Source: Kitasatospora setae KM-6054 (GTDB taxonomy: Bacteria > Actinomycetota > Actinomycetes > Streptomycetales > Streptomycetaceae). Taken from it: a stretch of 64,000 nt of DNA. Under the pieces are notes generated by a model, which did no database searches, was not told the origin of the DNA, and saw only the letters and a list, made by a program, of their open reading frames with translations. Location: the NCBI RefSeq assembly GCF_000269985.1, contig NC_016109.1, positions 7,591,001 through 7,655,000 on the forward strand, in the 5' to 3' direction. A program made the position numbers and the translations under genes. How positions within the stretch are numbered: position 1 is the first letter of the stretch; every line of letters starts with the position of its first letter. This document shows, one piece after another, positions 7,750-16,115 of the stretch.

Positions 7750-9012
7750 CTACTTGGCGGTGCTGGTGGGTGTCGGCCCGAAGACCAGGCTGGTGTTGTG
7801 GCCGCCGAACGCGAACGCGTTGCTCAGCGCGGCCCGCACCCGGACCGGCCGGGCGGCGCCGCGGACGTGGTCCAAGTCGCAGGCCGGGTCGGGTTCGTCC
7901 AGGTTGAGGGTCGGCGGGAGCAGGCCGCGGGCCACGGCCAGCGCGGTGACGGCGGCCTCCACCGCCCCGGCCGCGCCCAGCAGGTGGCCGGTGGCGCCCT
8001 TGGTGGAGCTGACGGCGGGCCGGTGGGCGCCGAACACGGCGTTCAGCGCGGCCGACTCGGCGGCGTCGCCGAGCTTGGTGCCGGTGCCGTGCGCGTTGAC
8101 GTAGCCGATGGCGGACGGCTCCAGCCCGGCGTTGGCCAGGGCGGTGCGCATCGCGTCGGCGGCGCCGGTGCCGTCGGGGCGGGGCATGGTCGGGTGGTGG
8201 GCGTCGGTGCTGGAGCCCCAGCCGATCAGCTCGGCGTACCCGGCGGCGCCGCGGGCGGCGGCGTGCTCGGGGCTCTCCAGGATCAGCACGGCGCTGCCGT
8301 CGCCCAGCACGAAGCCGTTGCGGCGGGTGTCGAACGGCCGGGACGCCTGCGCCGGGTCGTCCCAACCCTGGGCCAGCGCACGGGCGTTGGTGAAGGCGGA
8401 GACGATCGTCGGGTGCAGCGAGGCGTCCGTCCCGCCGCACACCACCACGTCCGCGTCACCGGCCCGGATCAGCCGCAGCCCCTCGGCCACGGCCTGCGCG
8501 CCGGCCGCGCAGGCGGTCACGATCGCGGTGCTGAAGCCGCGGATGCCGTGCTTGATGGCGATCCGGGCGGTCGCCATGTTGGAGAGCATCCCGGGCAGCA
8601 TGTACGGGCTGACGCCGGGACGGCCGCGCTCCTGGCGGCGGGTCGCCTGCTGCTCGTAGGTCTCCAGGCCGCCGCCGCCGGTGCCGATCACCACGGCGGT
8701 GCGGCGGGCGTCGACGTCCCGGCCGACGAGCAGTCCGGCGTCGGCCAGCGCGTCGTCCGCGGCGGCCATCGCCAGCAGCGCGAAGCGGTCCACGCAGCGG
8801 GTCTCGGTCGGCGGCAGCACCTCGCGGCCGTCGACGTGCGGGGCGATCCCGGCGGCGGGCAGCCAGCCGTGCGCGACGTGGTCGGCCGGGACGGCGGTGA
8901 TGCCGCTGAGCCCGGAGGCCAGCGCCTCGAACACCTCGCCGGGCTTGCGGCCGAGCGAGGTGACCAGGCCGATGCCGGTGACGACGGAGCCGGGCCGTCC
9001 GACCCGGGTCAT
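7750..9012 (-). CDS. Beta-ketoacyl-ACP synthase (KAS II type)
   Basis: A 420-residue ketosynthase with a complete Cys-His-His triad: VTACAAG (Cys168), VNAHGTGT and SSTKGATGHLLGA. It should carry out decarboxylative condensation of a carrier-bound starter with malonyl-ACP. The ATG at 9012 overlaps the stop of the upstream AMP-ligase gene. A second ketosynthase with an altered triad (11352-12464) lies in the same operon, so the two may form a heterodimer as in type II systems, with this one as the catalytic subunit (inference). No ketoreductase or dehydratase is visible in the window. Confidence 0.92.
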   Translation of the reverse strand: MTRVGRPGSVVTGIGLVTSLGRKPGEVFEALASGLSGITAVPADHVAHGWLPAAGIAPHVDGREVLPPTETRCVDRFALLAMAAADDALADAGLLVGRDVDARRTAVVIGTGGGGLETYEQQATRRQERGRPGVSPYMLPGMLSNMATARIAIKHGIRGFSTAIVTACAAGAQAVAEGLRLIRAGDADVVVCGGTDASLHPTIVSAFTNARALAQGWDDPAQASRPFDTRRNGFVLGDGSAVLILESPEHAAARGAAGYAELIGWGSSTDAHHPTMPRPDGTGAADAMRTALANAGLEPSAIGYVNAHGTGTKLGDAAESAALNAVFGAHRPAVSSTKGATGHLLGAAGAVEAAVTALAVARGLLPPTLNLDEPDPACDLDHVRGAARPVRVRAALSNAFAFGGHNTSLVFGPTPTSTAK

Positions 9013-10667
9013 CGGGCGGTCGCCGGGGCCGCGGCCGCCGCGCTGGCCATGGCGTCCAGGTGGCGTTCGCGCAGCAGGACCTTGCGGACCTTGCCGGTCG
9101 GGCCGAGCGGGATGTCCGCCTCGTCGACCACCAGGACCGAGCGGACGGTCGCCGCGGTGTCCGGGTCGAGCGCGGCCAGCACCTCGGCGCTCCGGACGGC
9201 GTCCCGGTCGGCGCCCCGCTCGGCGTCGGCCGCGAGCAGCAGCAGCACGTCGGTGACCACCCGGTCGCCGTCCTTCACCGCGACGACCGTGCAGTCCTGC
9301 ACGCCGGGGACGTCGGCCAGCACCCGCTCCTCGGACATCGCGGTGTACAGCCGCCGCCCGCCGCCGAGGTCGACCGCGTCGACCAGCCGGTCCACGTGGT
9401 AGTAGTAGCCCTCCTCGTCCCGGTACATCAGGTCGCCGGTGAGGAACCGGCCGCGCAGCCTGGTCCGGTAGGTGGTGACCGAGTCGTTCCAGTAGCCGAG
9501 CGCCAACGTCGGGGAGGCGGTGGCGAGTTCGCCGACCTCGCCGGGGCCGAGCGGCGCGCCGTCCGGGCCGACCACCTCGCAGTCGACGAAGGTGTGCGGG
9601 CGGCCCACGCAGCGGCCGTACTTCTCGGTGCCGGGCGCGTGGGTGATGTGGAAGTGCGAGTGGCCCATCTCGGAGGAGCCCAGGCCGTCGACGAACACCG
9701 AGCCGGCCAGCCGGCCGCGGCCCTCCCGGGTGACGGTCTCGCGCGAGCCCTGGGCGATCAGCCGGCGGATGTGCGCCTCGTGCGCGCAGTCGCCGGTGTT
9801 CCACCACAGGCCGACCGAGGACAGGTCGCGGGCGGCGAGGTCCTGCCGGGCCAGGTCGGCCCAGGTGGTGGCGAAGCCGAAGACGCTCTGCGGCCGCCAG
9901 CGCTCGATGGTGTCCGGCACGGCCGGGCCGGTCTGCTGCGAGATCAGGTGCAGCTGGGAGTCGAAGCTGAGCGCCAGGTTCAGCGCGATCAGCGTCGCCG
10001 CGTGCGCGGCCGGCAGCACGCTCAGCACCCGGTCGATGCCCTGCGGACGGGGCAGCGCGGCGCGGTGCCGGATCGACGCGTACAGGCTGGCGTGCGAGTG
10101 CACCACGGCCTTCGGCATCCCGGTGGTCCCGGACGAGTGGGTGATCGCCACCGGGTCGTCCGCGTGGTGCCGGTACGGCTCGGGCGCCGCGTCCGGGTCG
10201 GCCGCGCCCAGGTCGGCGGCGTCGGCCAGCACCGGCGCCGCCGGGTCGTGCCCGGCCAGCTCGGCCCGGTGCGCGGGGTCGGTGAGGATCCCGGCCGCGC
10301 CGAGCCGGGCGATGTAGCGGGCCGCCCGCTCGCCCTCCACCCCCGGGTTGAGCAGCGCCGGGATCGCGCCGAGCCGGGCCAGCGCCAGGAACGACAGCAC
10401 CTGGTCGGCGGCCGCCGTCGCGTACACCACCACCACGTCCCGCCCGCCGATCCCTAGCGCGTGCAGCGCGGCGGCCCGGGCCCGGACGGCCCGGTCGGCC
10501 TCGCGCAGGGTCAGCGCCTGGCCGGCGGGGTGCCCGTCCACCGGGGTGTCGAAGGTCAGCCGCGGGTCGTCGAGGCCGAGGCCCAGGGCGATCCTGCTGG
10601 TCAGCGCGTTCCCGGCGCCGACGGCCGGGTCGTTCGCCAGCAGGCTGCGGATGCTGCGGATGCTCAC
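9009..10667 (-). CDS. AMP-dependent acyl/aryl ligase
   Basis: A 552-residue adenylate-forming enzyme. The P-loop-like motif is THSSGTTGMPKAV; the A5-like region reads GLGSSEMGHSH, the A7-like aspartate lies in FLTGDLMYRDEEGYY, and GPTGKVRK holds the C-terminal lysine. It should activate a carboxylic acid as acyl-AMP and load CoA or one of the carrier proteins. The start is GTG at 10667, with GGGAGG upstream. It is coupled to the ketosynthase by an ATGA overlap. Its substrate cannot be read from the sequence; Hpg, a hydroxybenzoate or a fatty acid are options given the neighbours. Confidence 0.88.
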   Translation of the reverse strand: MSIRSIRSLLANDPAVGAGNALTSRIALGLGLDDPRLTFDTPVDGHPAGQALTLREADRAVRARAAALHALGIGGRDVVVVYATAAADQVLSFLALARLGAIPALLNPGVEGERAARYIARLGAAGILTDPAHRAELAGHDPAAPVLADAADLGAADPDAAPEPYRHHADDPVAITHSSGTTGMPKAVVHSHASLYASIRHRAALPRPQGIDRVLSVLPAAHAATLIALNLALSFDSQLHLISQQTGPAVPDTIERWRPQSVFGFATTWADLARQDLAARDLSSVGLWWNTGDCAHEAHIRRLIAQGSRETVTREGRGRLAGSVFVDGLGSSEMGHSHFHITHAPGTEKYGRCVGRPHTFVDCEVVGPDGAPLGPGEVGELATASPTLALGYWNDSVTTYRTRLRGRFLTGDLMYRDEEGYYYHVDRLVDAVDLGGGRRLYTAMSEERVLADVPGVQDCTVVAVKDGDRVVTDVLLLLAADAERGADRDAVRSAEVLAALDPDTAATVRSVLVVDEADIPLGPTGKVRKVLLRERHLDAMASAAAAAPATAR

Positions 10668-10782
10668 GGTGATGGATCCCTCCCATGGTGCTGACCATGC
10701 GGGTGCGGTGCGGCGTCCGGGGACGCGTACGGACGGGGGTGGACGGGGGCGGGGGTGGGCGGAAGGGCGGTGCGCGGCGGGC

Positions 10783-11355
10783 TCAGGCGGTGGTGACCAG
10801 GACGGCGGTGGCGTGGTCGGCGCCCGGGGCCTCCCCGGTGGCCTGCCCGTCCTGTCCGGCCTGTTCGGTGGCGGGTTCGGCCTGTTCGGCGGCGATCACC
10901 AGGATCTGGTCGGCGTCGCCGTCCGCGAGCAGCATGGCCGCCAACTCCAGCGCGTCCGGCGGGACTTCACCGGGCACGGCGGCCGCGAGGGGGCTGATCG
11001 CGACCACCGGGCCGGTCAGGCCCCAGCGGGCGGCGACGTGGCCGAGGACGGCGTTCGGGTTGGACTGGAAGAACAGCAGCGGCGGCATCCGGTGCCGCTC
11101 CGCACCGGCGTCGATGGCCAGCGCGGTGGCCCGGTCGCCGGAGGCGCTGGCCAGCAGCAGGCCGGTCCGGCGCGGTTCCCCGGGCGTCCCGGGTTCGCCG
11201 GGTGCGCCGGGGGCGCCGTGGTGCGCGGTCAGGCAGCGGTCGGCCACGGCCGCGACCAGCGGGTTGAAGGTCGAGGCGGTGAAGCCGGGCAGCGGCGGGG
11301 GCGGCGGGTCGCCGGGGTTCCAGCGCGCGGTGGCGAGGGTGCGCAGCGGGTTCAC
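10783..11355 (-). CDS. Ketosynthase-like small protein (Ketoacyl-synt_2 type)
   Basis: A 190-residue protein resembling the beta-ketoacyl synthase-like N-terminal family found in aryl polyene clusters. The segment around FFQSNPNAVLGHVAARW and the following LAAMLLADGDADQILVIAA follow the thiolase-fold pattern. There is no catalytic Cys at the expected place and no His motifs, so it is probably structural or a chain-length or priming partner. The GTG start overlaps the stop of the second ketosynthase. A low-complexity G-A-P-G-E-P stretch lies near residue 50. Assignment is by pattern only. Confidence 0.65.
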   Translation of the reverse strand: MNPLRTLATARWNPGDPPPPPLPGFTASTFNPLVAAVADRCLTAHHGAPGAPGEPGTPGEPRRTGLLLASASGDRATALAIDAGAERHRMPPLLFFQSNPNAVLGHVAARWGLTGPVVAISPLAAAVPGEVPPDALELAAMLLADGDADQILVIAAEQAEPATEQAGQDGQATGEAPGADHATAVLVTTA

Positions 11356-12464
11356 GCGGCACCCACCAGCAGTGCGGTGTTGGCGCCGCCGAACGCCGAG
11401 TTGAGGCTCAGCGCGTAGCGGGGACGGGCGCCCGGGCGCGGCCCGGGCAGCACGAGGTTCAGCTCGACCTCCGGGTCCGGGCCCAGCCAGCCGGCGTTGA
11501 CCGGCAGCCGTCCGCTGCCCAACGCGCCGATGGTGACGGCGAGTTCGAGCAGCGCGGAAGCCTCCAGGGCGTGCCCGTGGACGGACTTGCTGGAGCTGAC
11601 CGGCAGTTCGGCCAGCGCGTCGCCGAACACCTCGCGCAGCGCCCGCGCCTCCGCCAGGTCGGACATCGGCGAACCGGTGCCGTTGGCGTTGACGTACCCC
11701 ACCTCGGCCGGGGCGACCCCGGCCCGGGCCAGCGCCGACCGGACCGCCCGGGCCACGCCCGAACCGTCCGGCCGCGGCCGGCACACGTGGTACGCGTCGC
11801 CGGAGCGGCCCCAGCCGGCCAGCCGGGCCAGCGGACGGGCGCCGCGCCCGGCGGCGGCGTCCGCCGCCTCGACCACCACGGCCGCCGCGGCGTCCCCGAG
11901 CAGGGTGCCGCCGCGCCCGGCGCTGAACGGCCGCAGCACGCCGTCGCGGGCCAGCGCCCGGCCCGCGTCGAAGGCCGCGAAGACGCCCGGCTCCACCAGG
12001 TGCCCGGCCGCGACCACCACCCGGGGGTGGCGGCCGGAGCCGACCAGGGCGGCCGCGTCGGCCACCGCGGTGGCGGCGGCCACGCAGGCGCCGGTGTAGA
12101 CCCGGGCCACCCCGGCCAGGCCGAGCGCGGCGGCGCCGGCCGCCACCTTCGCGGCGGTCCCGCGGGTGTGCTGGTCGCTGTGCAGGGCGAGCAACAGCGG
12201 TGCGCCGTCGGTGAGTTCTGCCTGCGTGCAGGCGTCGGCGACGGCGCCGAGCACCGCGTCGGCGAGCGGCGGCGGCGGACCGGCCAGCAGGGCCGCCCGC
12301 CGGGTGCCGCGCCGGGCGGTGTCGAACCGGGTCACCTCGGCGAAGCCGGTGCCGGTCCCCGCCGCGGTCGCCTCGGCCAGCGGGGCGAGCCCGGCGCCGA
12401 AGGCGCTGAGCACCCCGAGGCCGGTGAACACCGGCCCCCCGGCCGGCGGTGCGCTGCTGTTCAT
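11352..12464 (-). CDS. Ketosynthase with altered active site (chain-length-factor-like)
   Basis: A 370-residue ketosynthase homologue. The nucleophile is kept (YTGACVAAA, Cys127) and so is the second His motif (KSVHGHALEA). The first His motif, normally NAHGTGT, reads NANGTGS, so Asn261 replaces the catalytic His. Classical chain-length factors usually lose the Cys instead, so this protein falls between KS and CLF. It sits between two carrier proteins and the small KS-like protein, all with overlapping stops and starts. It may partner the intact ketosynthase at 7750-9012, or act in a non-decarboxylating acyl transfer. Confidence 0.85.
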   Translation of the reverse strand: MNSSAPPAGGPVFTGLGVLSAFGAGLAPLAEATAAGTGTGFAEVTRFDTARRGTRRAALLAGPPPPLADAVLGAVADACTQAELTDGAPLLLALHSDQHTRGTAAKVAAGAAALGLAGVARVYTGACVAAATAVADAAALVGSGRHPRVVVAAGHLVEPGVFAAFDAGRALARDGVLRPFSAGRGGTLLGDAAAAVVVEAADAAAGRGARPLARLAGWGRSGDAYHVCRPRPDGSGVARAVRSALARAGVAPAEVGYVNANGTGSPMSDLAEARALREVFGDALAELPVSSSKSVHGHALEASALLELAVTIGALGSGRLPVNAGWLGPDPEVELNLVLPGPRPGARPRYALSLNSAFGGANTALLVGAA

Positions 12465-12745
12465 GACCGGGCGACCCCGCCGGGCTCGGGCGCGGTCCCG
12501 CGCTCGGGCAGGGCGGCCAGTACGGCCGCGCCCAGCACCGCGACGGCGTCGTCCACCGTCCGGACGGCGGCGAACTGCTCGTCCGAGAGGTCCAGCTCGA
12601 TGCCGTAGCGCTGCTCGAACTCGGCGGTCAGCCAGGTGAGTTCGAGCGAGCCGAGGCTGTCGGGCACGCTCTCCGGGGCGCGCTGCCCGAACGCCGCGAG
12701 CATCGCGACGACCTCGGCCCGGCCCGGCAGCACGGTGCTGCTCAC
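12461..12745 (-). CDS. Acyl carrier protein
   Basis: A 94-residue carrier protein. The phosphopantetheine site is probably Ser33 in SLGSLELTWL, followed by the FEQRYGIELDLSDEQ helix-loop pattern. The GTG start overlaps the stop of the preceding carrier-protein gene, and its stop overlaps the next ketosynthase start. Two adjacent, different carrier proteins suggest separate roles such as starter and extender, or amino acid and acyl chain. Confidence 0.88.
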   Translation of the reverse strand: MSSTVLPGRAEVVAMLAAFGQRAPESVPDSLGSLELTWLTAEFEQRYGIELDLSDEQFAAVRTVDDAVAVLGAAVLAALPERGTAPEPGGVARS

Positions 12746-13023
12746 GCGGCGGTCCCGGCGGTGGCGGCGGCGGAGTTGGCGGCGACCCGGCGGGCCACGT
12801 CGGCGGTGAACTGGTCGAGCGTCATCAGCGCGGTGCTCTCCATCTCCTCCACCTCGAACTTGATCCCGTACTCGTCCTCGACCTGGACCGAGAGCTCGGC
12901 GAGCGCCAGCGACTCCAGGTCGAGGCCGGCCGGGCCGAGGTCGGTGTCGCCGGTGACCTCGTCGGTGTCGTAGTTCATCTCGGCGAGCGCCGCGATGACG
13001 AACTCCTGGATGCGCTGCTGCAT
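12742..13023 (-). CDS. Acyl carrier protein
   Basis: A 93-residue carrier protein with LDLESLALAELSVQ, in which Ser38 is the expected phosphopantetheinylation site, and an acidic helix II and III (EDEYGIKFEVEEME). The ATG at 13023 is preceded by GAGGAG. It is followed by the second carrier protein with a 4-bp overlap. The Sfp-type transferase at 24049-24771 could activate it. Confidence 0.9.
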   Translation of the reverse strand: MQQRIQEFVIAALAEMNYDTDEVTGDTDLGPAGLDLESLALAELSVQVEDEYGIKFEVEEMESTALMTLDQFTADVARRVAANSAAATAGTAA

Positions 13024-13097
13024 GGTGTGCTCCTCGTGCTGGGTCGGGGTGGTCGGTGCGGGTGCGGGTGCGGTCGGGGTGCTTGCGGTGCGGTCGT

Positions 13098-14540
13098 TCA
13101 GGACGCGGCGGCCGGGCCGGCCGCCGCGCTGGCGGCGCGCAGCGCGGCGGTGTCGCGGACGAGCTTGCCGGTGGCGGTGCGCGGCAGCGCCGGGAGGAAG
13201 GAGAGCTGCCGGGGCCGCTTGAAGGCGGCCAGCTCGCGGACCAGCGCGGCCCGGACGGCGGCCTCGGCGTCCCCGCCGGGACCGCTCTCCTCGACGGTCA
13301 GGTAGCCCTCGATCGCGCCGTCCGCGAAGACCACCACGGCCTCGCGGACCTCCGGCAGGGCGGCCAGGGTGTGCTCGACCTCGTTCAGGTCGACCTTCAG
13401 GCCGCCGATCGAGACCTGCGAGTCGCGCCGGCCGAGCACGGTGATCCGGCCGGTCGCCGGGTCGACCCGGCCCGCGTCGCGGGTGTGCAGTCGGCCGTCC
13501 GACCAGCGGGTCGGGTCGGTGAGGCCGGGGTACGGGGAGGCGGCCATCGCGATGTGCAGTTCGCCGCCGTCCTCGCGCAGGTCCATGCCGTGGACGGGGG
13601 CGGCCTCGGGGTGCAGGTCGCCGTCGAGGTCGGTGGCGATGACGCCGAGCTCGGTCATCCCGTACATGGTGCCCAGCGGCACGCCGTACCGACCGGTGAA
13701 GGCGGCGGGCAGGCCCGGGCGGACCAGTTCGCCGGCCACGATCATCCGGCGCAGCTGCGGCAGCGGCGGCGGGTCGGCCGCGCCGGCCAGCAGCTCGGCG
13801 TGGAACGGGACGCCGATCACGGTGGTCGGCCGGTCGTCCGCGGCGACGGCGGCCAGGATTCCGGCCGTGGTCATCCGGGCCGGGACGGTCAGCGGCACCC
13901 GGGCGTACAGGCTGTTGAGCAGTCCGCCGACCAGGCCGAGGACGTGCACCACCGAGGAGAGCAGGACGACCCGCTCGCCGGCCTTCGGGAACGCCTCCAG
14001 CCGTGCGTAGCAGTCGAGTTCGCGCAGCAGGTCGGCGGCGGTGCGGGCGATCACCTTGGCCGGGCCGGTCGAGCCCGAGCTGAGCTGCACCAGGGCGTGC
14101 CCGGTCGCCGCCGGGCGGCCGCCGGGCAGCGCCACCGGCACCGGGTCGGTCTCGGCGAAGCCGCGCATCGCCGCCGCCGGGCCGTGCGCCGACTCGACCA
14201 GCACCTGGGGCGCCAGCCGTTCGACGGCCAGCGCGACCTCGTGGTCGGTGAGCCGGTGGTCCAGCAGGACGGCCTGCGCACCCAGCTGCCAGCAGGCCAG
14301 CAGCGCGGCGGTGTAGCCCAGCGAGGGCGCCAGTCGCAGCGCGGCCGTGCCGCCCCGGCGCAGGCCGGCGGCGGACAGCCGGGCGGCCTGCTCGGCGACC
14401 AGCGCGCGCAGCGCGGCCCGGTCCACCGGGGCGCCGAAGCGCAGGCACTCCTGGTCGGCGGGGCCGGCCAGCAGGTAGCGGTCCACCCAGTCGTGCGGAG
14501 CCTCGTACGGCTGGGGGATGGGAGAAGGAGATCCGGTCAA
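13098..14540 (-). CDS. AMP-dependent acyl/aryl-ACP ligase
   Basis: A second adenylate-forming enzyme, about 480 residues, first gene of the long minus-strand operon. Motifs: LSSGSTGPAKVIA, YGMTELGVIA, HTRDAGRVDP, GRRDSQVSIGG and a C-terminal RTATGKLVR with the catalytic Lys. It probably loads one of the two carrier proteins encoded immediately downstream. I chose TTG at 14540, which has GGAG about 6 bases upstream; TTG at 14567 would add nine residues. It differs clearly from the ligase at 9009-10667, so the cluster activates at least two acids or activates one acid for two acceptors. Confidence 0.87.
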   Translation of the reverse strand: MTGSPSPIPQPYEAPHDWVDRYLLAGPADQECLRFGAPVDRAALRALVAEQAARLSAAGLRRGGTAALRLAPSLGYTAALLACWQLGAQAVLLDHRLTDHEVALAVERLAPQVLVESAHGPAAAMRGFAETDPVPVALPGGRPAATGHALVQLSSGSTGPAKVIARTAADLLRELDCYARLEAFPKAGERVVLLSSVVHVLGLVGGLLNSLYARVPLTVPARMTTAGILAAVAADDRPTTVIGVPFHAELLAGAADPPPLPQLRRMIVAGELVRPGLPAAFTGRYGVPLGTMYGMTELGVIATDLDGDLHPEAAPVHGMDLREDGGELHIAMAASPYPGLTDPTRWSDGRLHTRDAGRVDPATGRITVLGRRDSQVSIGGLKVDLNEVEHTLAALPEVREAVVVFADGAIEGYLTVEESGPGGDAEAAVRAALVRELAAFKRPRQLSFLPALPRTATGKLVRDTAALRAASAAAGPAAAS

Positions 14541-14719
14541 CACCACTCCACGAAGGGGAGGTTGCAAGGACGCCGGGCACGGCTGACGTGGCCGCTTCGG
14601 CTTCCTGACGATTACACAGGCGTTCGAGCCGAAGCAAGGTCTAGACCATTAGGGGGGTGGCCTCCTACGCTGCCGGGCCGGAGCGGGCCCGACCGTGGCC
14701 TGCCCGGAAAGGCAGACCC
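14541..14719. promoter_or_regulatory. Divergent promoter region with 9-bp inverted repeat
   Basis: The spacer separates the two divergent biosynthetic operons. It holds the inverted repeat gcttcggct (14594-14602) and agccgaagc (14627-14635) with a 24-base gap, plus a GGTCTAGACC palindrome downstream. It is visibly richer in A/T than its surroundings near 14610-14620. Both operons, including the split Hpg pathway, could be co-controlled here. Confidence 0.55.
14638..14647. promoter_or_regulatory. DasR-like operator core (GGTCTAGACC)
   Basis: A perfect 10-bp palindrome that matches the centre of the DasR-responsive element of streptomycetes (core TGGTCTAGACCA). The outer bases fit poorly: CAA on the left and ATT on the right, giving 12 of 16 at best. 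It lies about 73 bp upstream of the hydroxymandelate oxidase start and inside the divergent promoter region. A related GntR-family regulator could use it instead. Confidence 0.45.
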
Positions 14720-15799
14720 TTGGAAGCACTGGAACTGGCGGACTTCGAACGCGCGGCCCGCGACCGGCTCCCCGCCGAGGTCTGGGACTTCGTCCAGGGC
14801 GGCAGCGGCGCCGAACGCACCCTCGCCGCCAACCGGGCCCGGTTCGAACAGTGCCGGCTGCGCCCCCGCGCCCTGGTCGACGTCTCCGCCACCGACCAGG
14901 GCCTCACTCTGCTCGGCAGCCGGCTGGAGACCCCGATCGGCATCGCCCCGATGGCCTACCACCAGCTGTTCCACCCCGAGGGCGAGGTCGCCACCGCCCG
15001 CGCCGCCGGCCGGGCCGGCGCCCTCCTGGTCGCCGGGATCTTCGCCAGCCGCACCCTGGAATCCATCGCCGACGCCGCCACCGGCCCGCTCTGGCTCCAG
15101 CTCTACTGGCTGCGCCGCCGCGACGCCCTCGCCGCCCTGGTCGAACGCGCCGAAGCGGCCGGCTACCGCGCCCTGGTCCTCACCGTCGACGCCCCCCGGA
15201 TCGGCCGCCGCCTGCGCGACGCCCGCAACGGCTTCGCGATCCCCCCGCACGTCCGCGCCGTCAACGTGGACCAGGCCGTGATGGCCGCCAGCCACCGCGC
15301 CGAGCACGGCAGTTCGGGCATCGCCGACCACGCCAAGGAGCAGTTCGACCCCACCCTGACCTGGGCCGACCTCGCCTGGCTGCGCGACCGCACCCGCCTC
15401 CCGATCGTCCTCAAGGGCATCCTCACCGCCGAGGACACCCGCCTCGCCGCCGAACACGGCGCCGACGCCGTCCTGGTCTCCAACCACGGCGGCCGCCAAC
15501 TCGACGGTGCCCTCCCGTCCCTCGCCGCCCTGCCCGAAGTGGCCGCCGCCGCGCCCCCGAACCTGCCCGTCCTCCTGGACGGCGGTGTCCGCACGGGCAC
15601 GGATGTTGCCCTCGCGGTCGCCCTCGGCGCCCGCGCCGTCCTCCTCGGCCGCCCGATCCTGTGGGCCCTCGCCGCCGACGGCGAGAACGGCGTCGCCCAG
15701 GCCCTCGACCTCCTCAAGGCCGAACTCGACGACACCCTCGCCCTCCTCGGCCGCCCCCGCCTCGCTGACCTCGACCCCACCGCCGTCACCCACCCCTGA
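14720..15799 (+). CDS. hmo: 4-hydroxymandelate oxidase-like FMN enzyme
   Basis: A 359-residue FMN-dependent alpha-hydroxyacid oxidase. The active-site signature SNHGGRQLDG is intact, as are PIGIAPMAYHQL, LYWLRRRD, LKGILTAEDT and LDGGVRTGTD. Expected reaction: oxidation of 4-hydroxymandelate to 4-hydroxyphenylglyoxylate, the second step of the Hpg pathway. I chose the TTG at 14720, which gives MEALELADFERAARD and matches the usual Hmo N-terminus, with GGAAAGG 7 bases upstream; a GTG at 14657 adds 21 unlikely residues. The specific substrate is inferred from the nearby hmaS-like and hpgT-like genes; the fold alone would also allow lactate or mandelate. Confidence 0.85.
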   Translation: MEALELADFERAARDRLPAEVWDFVQGGSGAERTLAANRARFEQCRLRPRALVDVSATDQGLTLLGSRLETPIGIAPMAYHQLFHPEGEVATARAAGRAGALLVAGIFASRTLESIADAATGPLWLQLYWLRRRDALAALVERAEAAGYRALVLTVDAPRIGRRLRDARNGFAIPPHVRAVNVDQAVMAASHRAEHGSSGIADHAKEQFDPTLTWADLAWLRDRTRLPIVLKGILTAEDTRLAAEHGADAVLVSNHGGRQLDGALPSLAALPEVAAAAPPNLPVLLDGGVRTGTDVALAVALGARAVLLGRPILWALAADGENGVAQALDLLKAELDDTLALLGRPRLADLDPTAVTHP

Positions 15800-16115
15800 C
15801 CCGTCGTCACCGGCCCTTCGCCGGCTCGTCACCGGCCCGGACCCCCGACCCCCGGGCGGGCCCGCACCCCGTAGCCTCGTGCCCACCGCGCCGCGCCCGC
15901 GCCGGTCCGCGCGTCGGATCCGGCTGCGAGCACATCCCGCCCGCAGCGCCGTGCCCCCCGCGCTCCGGCGCCGACCCGAGGCCGGAGGCCGGAGGCCGAG
16001 AGCCGGTGCCCGGCGGGCCGTGGGCGATCCGCCGCCGCCGCGCGCACCCGACCCTCCCGCGTCACCACCCCTCCGCCGCCGCCACCGAGGCGCGGCCCGA
16101 ACCCAGGAAGCTCCC
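15800..16115. other. Intergenic stretch, no gene seen
   Basis: 316 bp between the oxidase and the hydrolase genes on the same strand. It is extremely C-rich. A direct repeat cgtcaccggccc occurs twice near its left end. I see no convincing reading frame, terminator stem or RNA gene. Confidence 0.5.
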
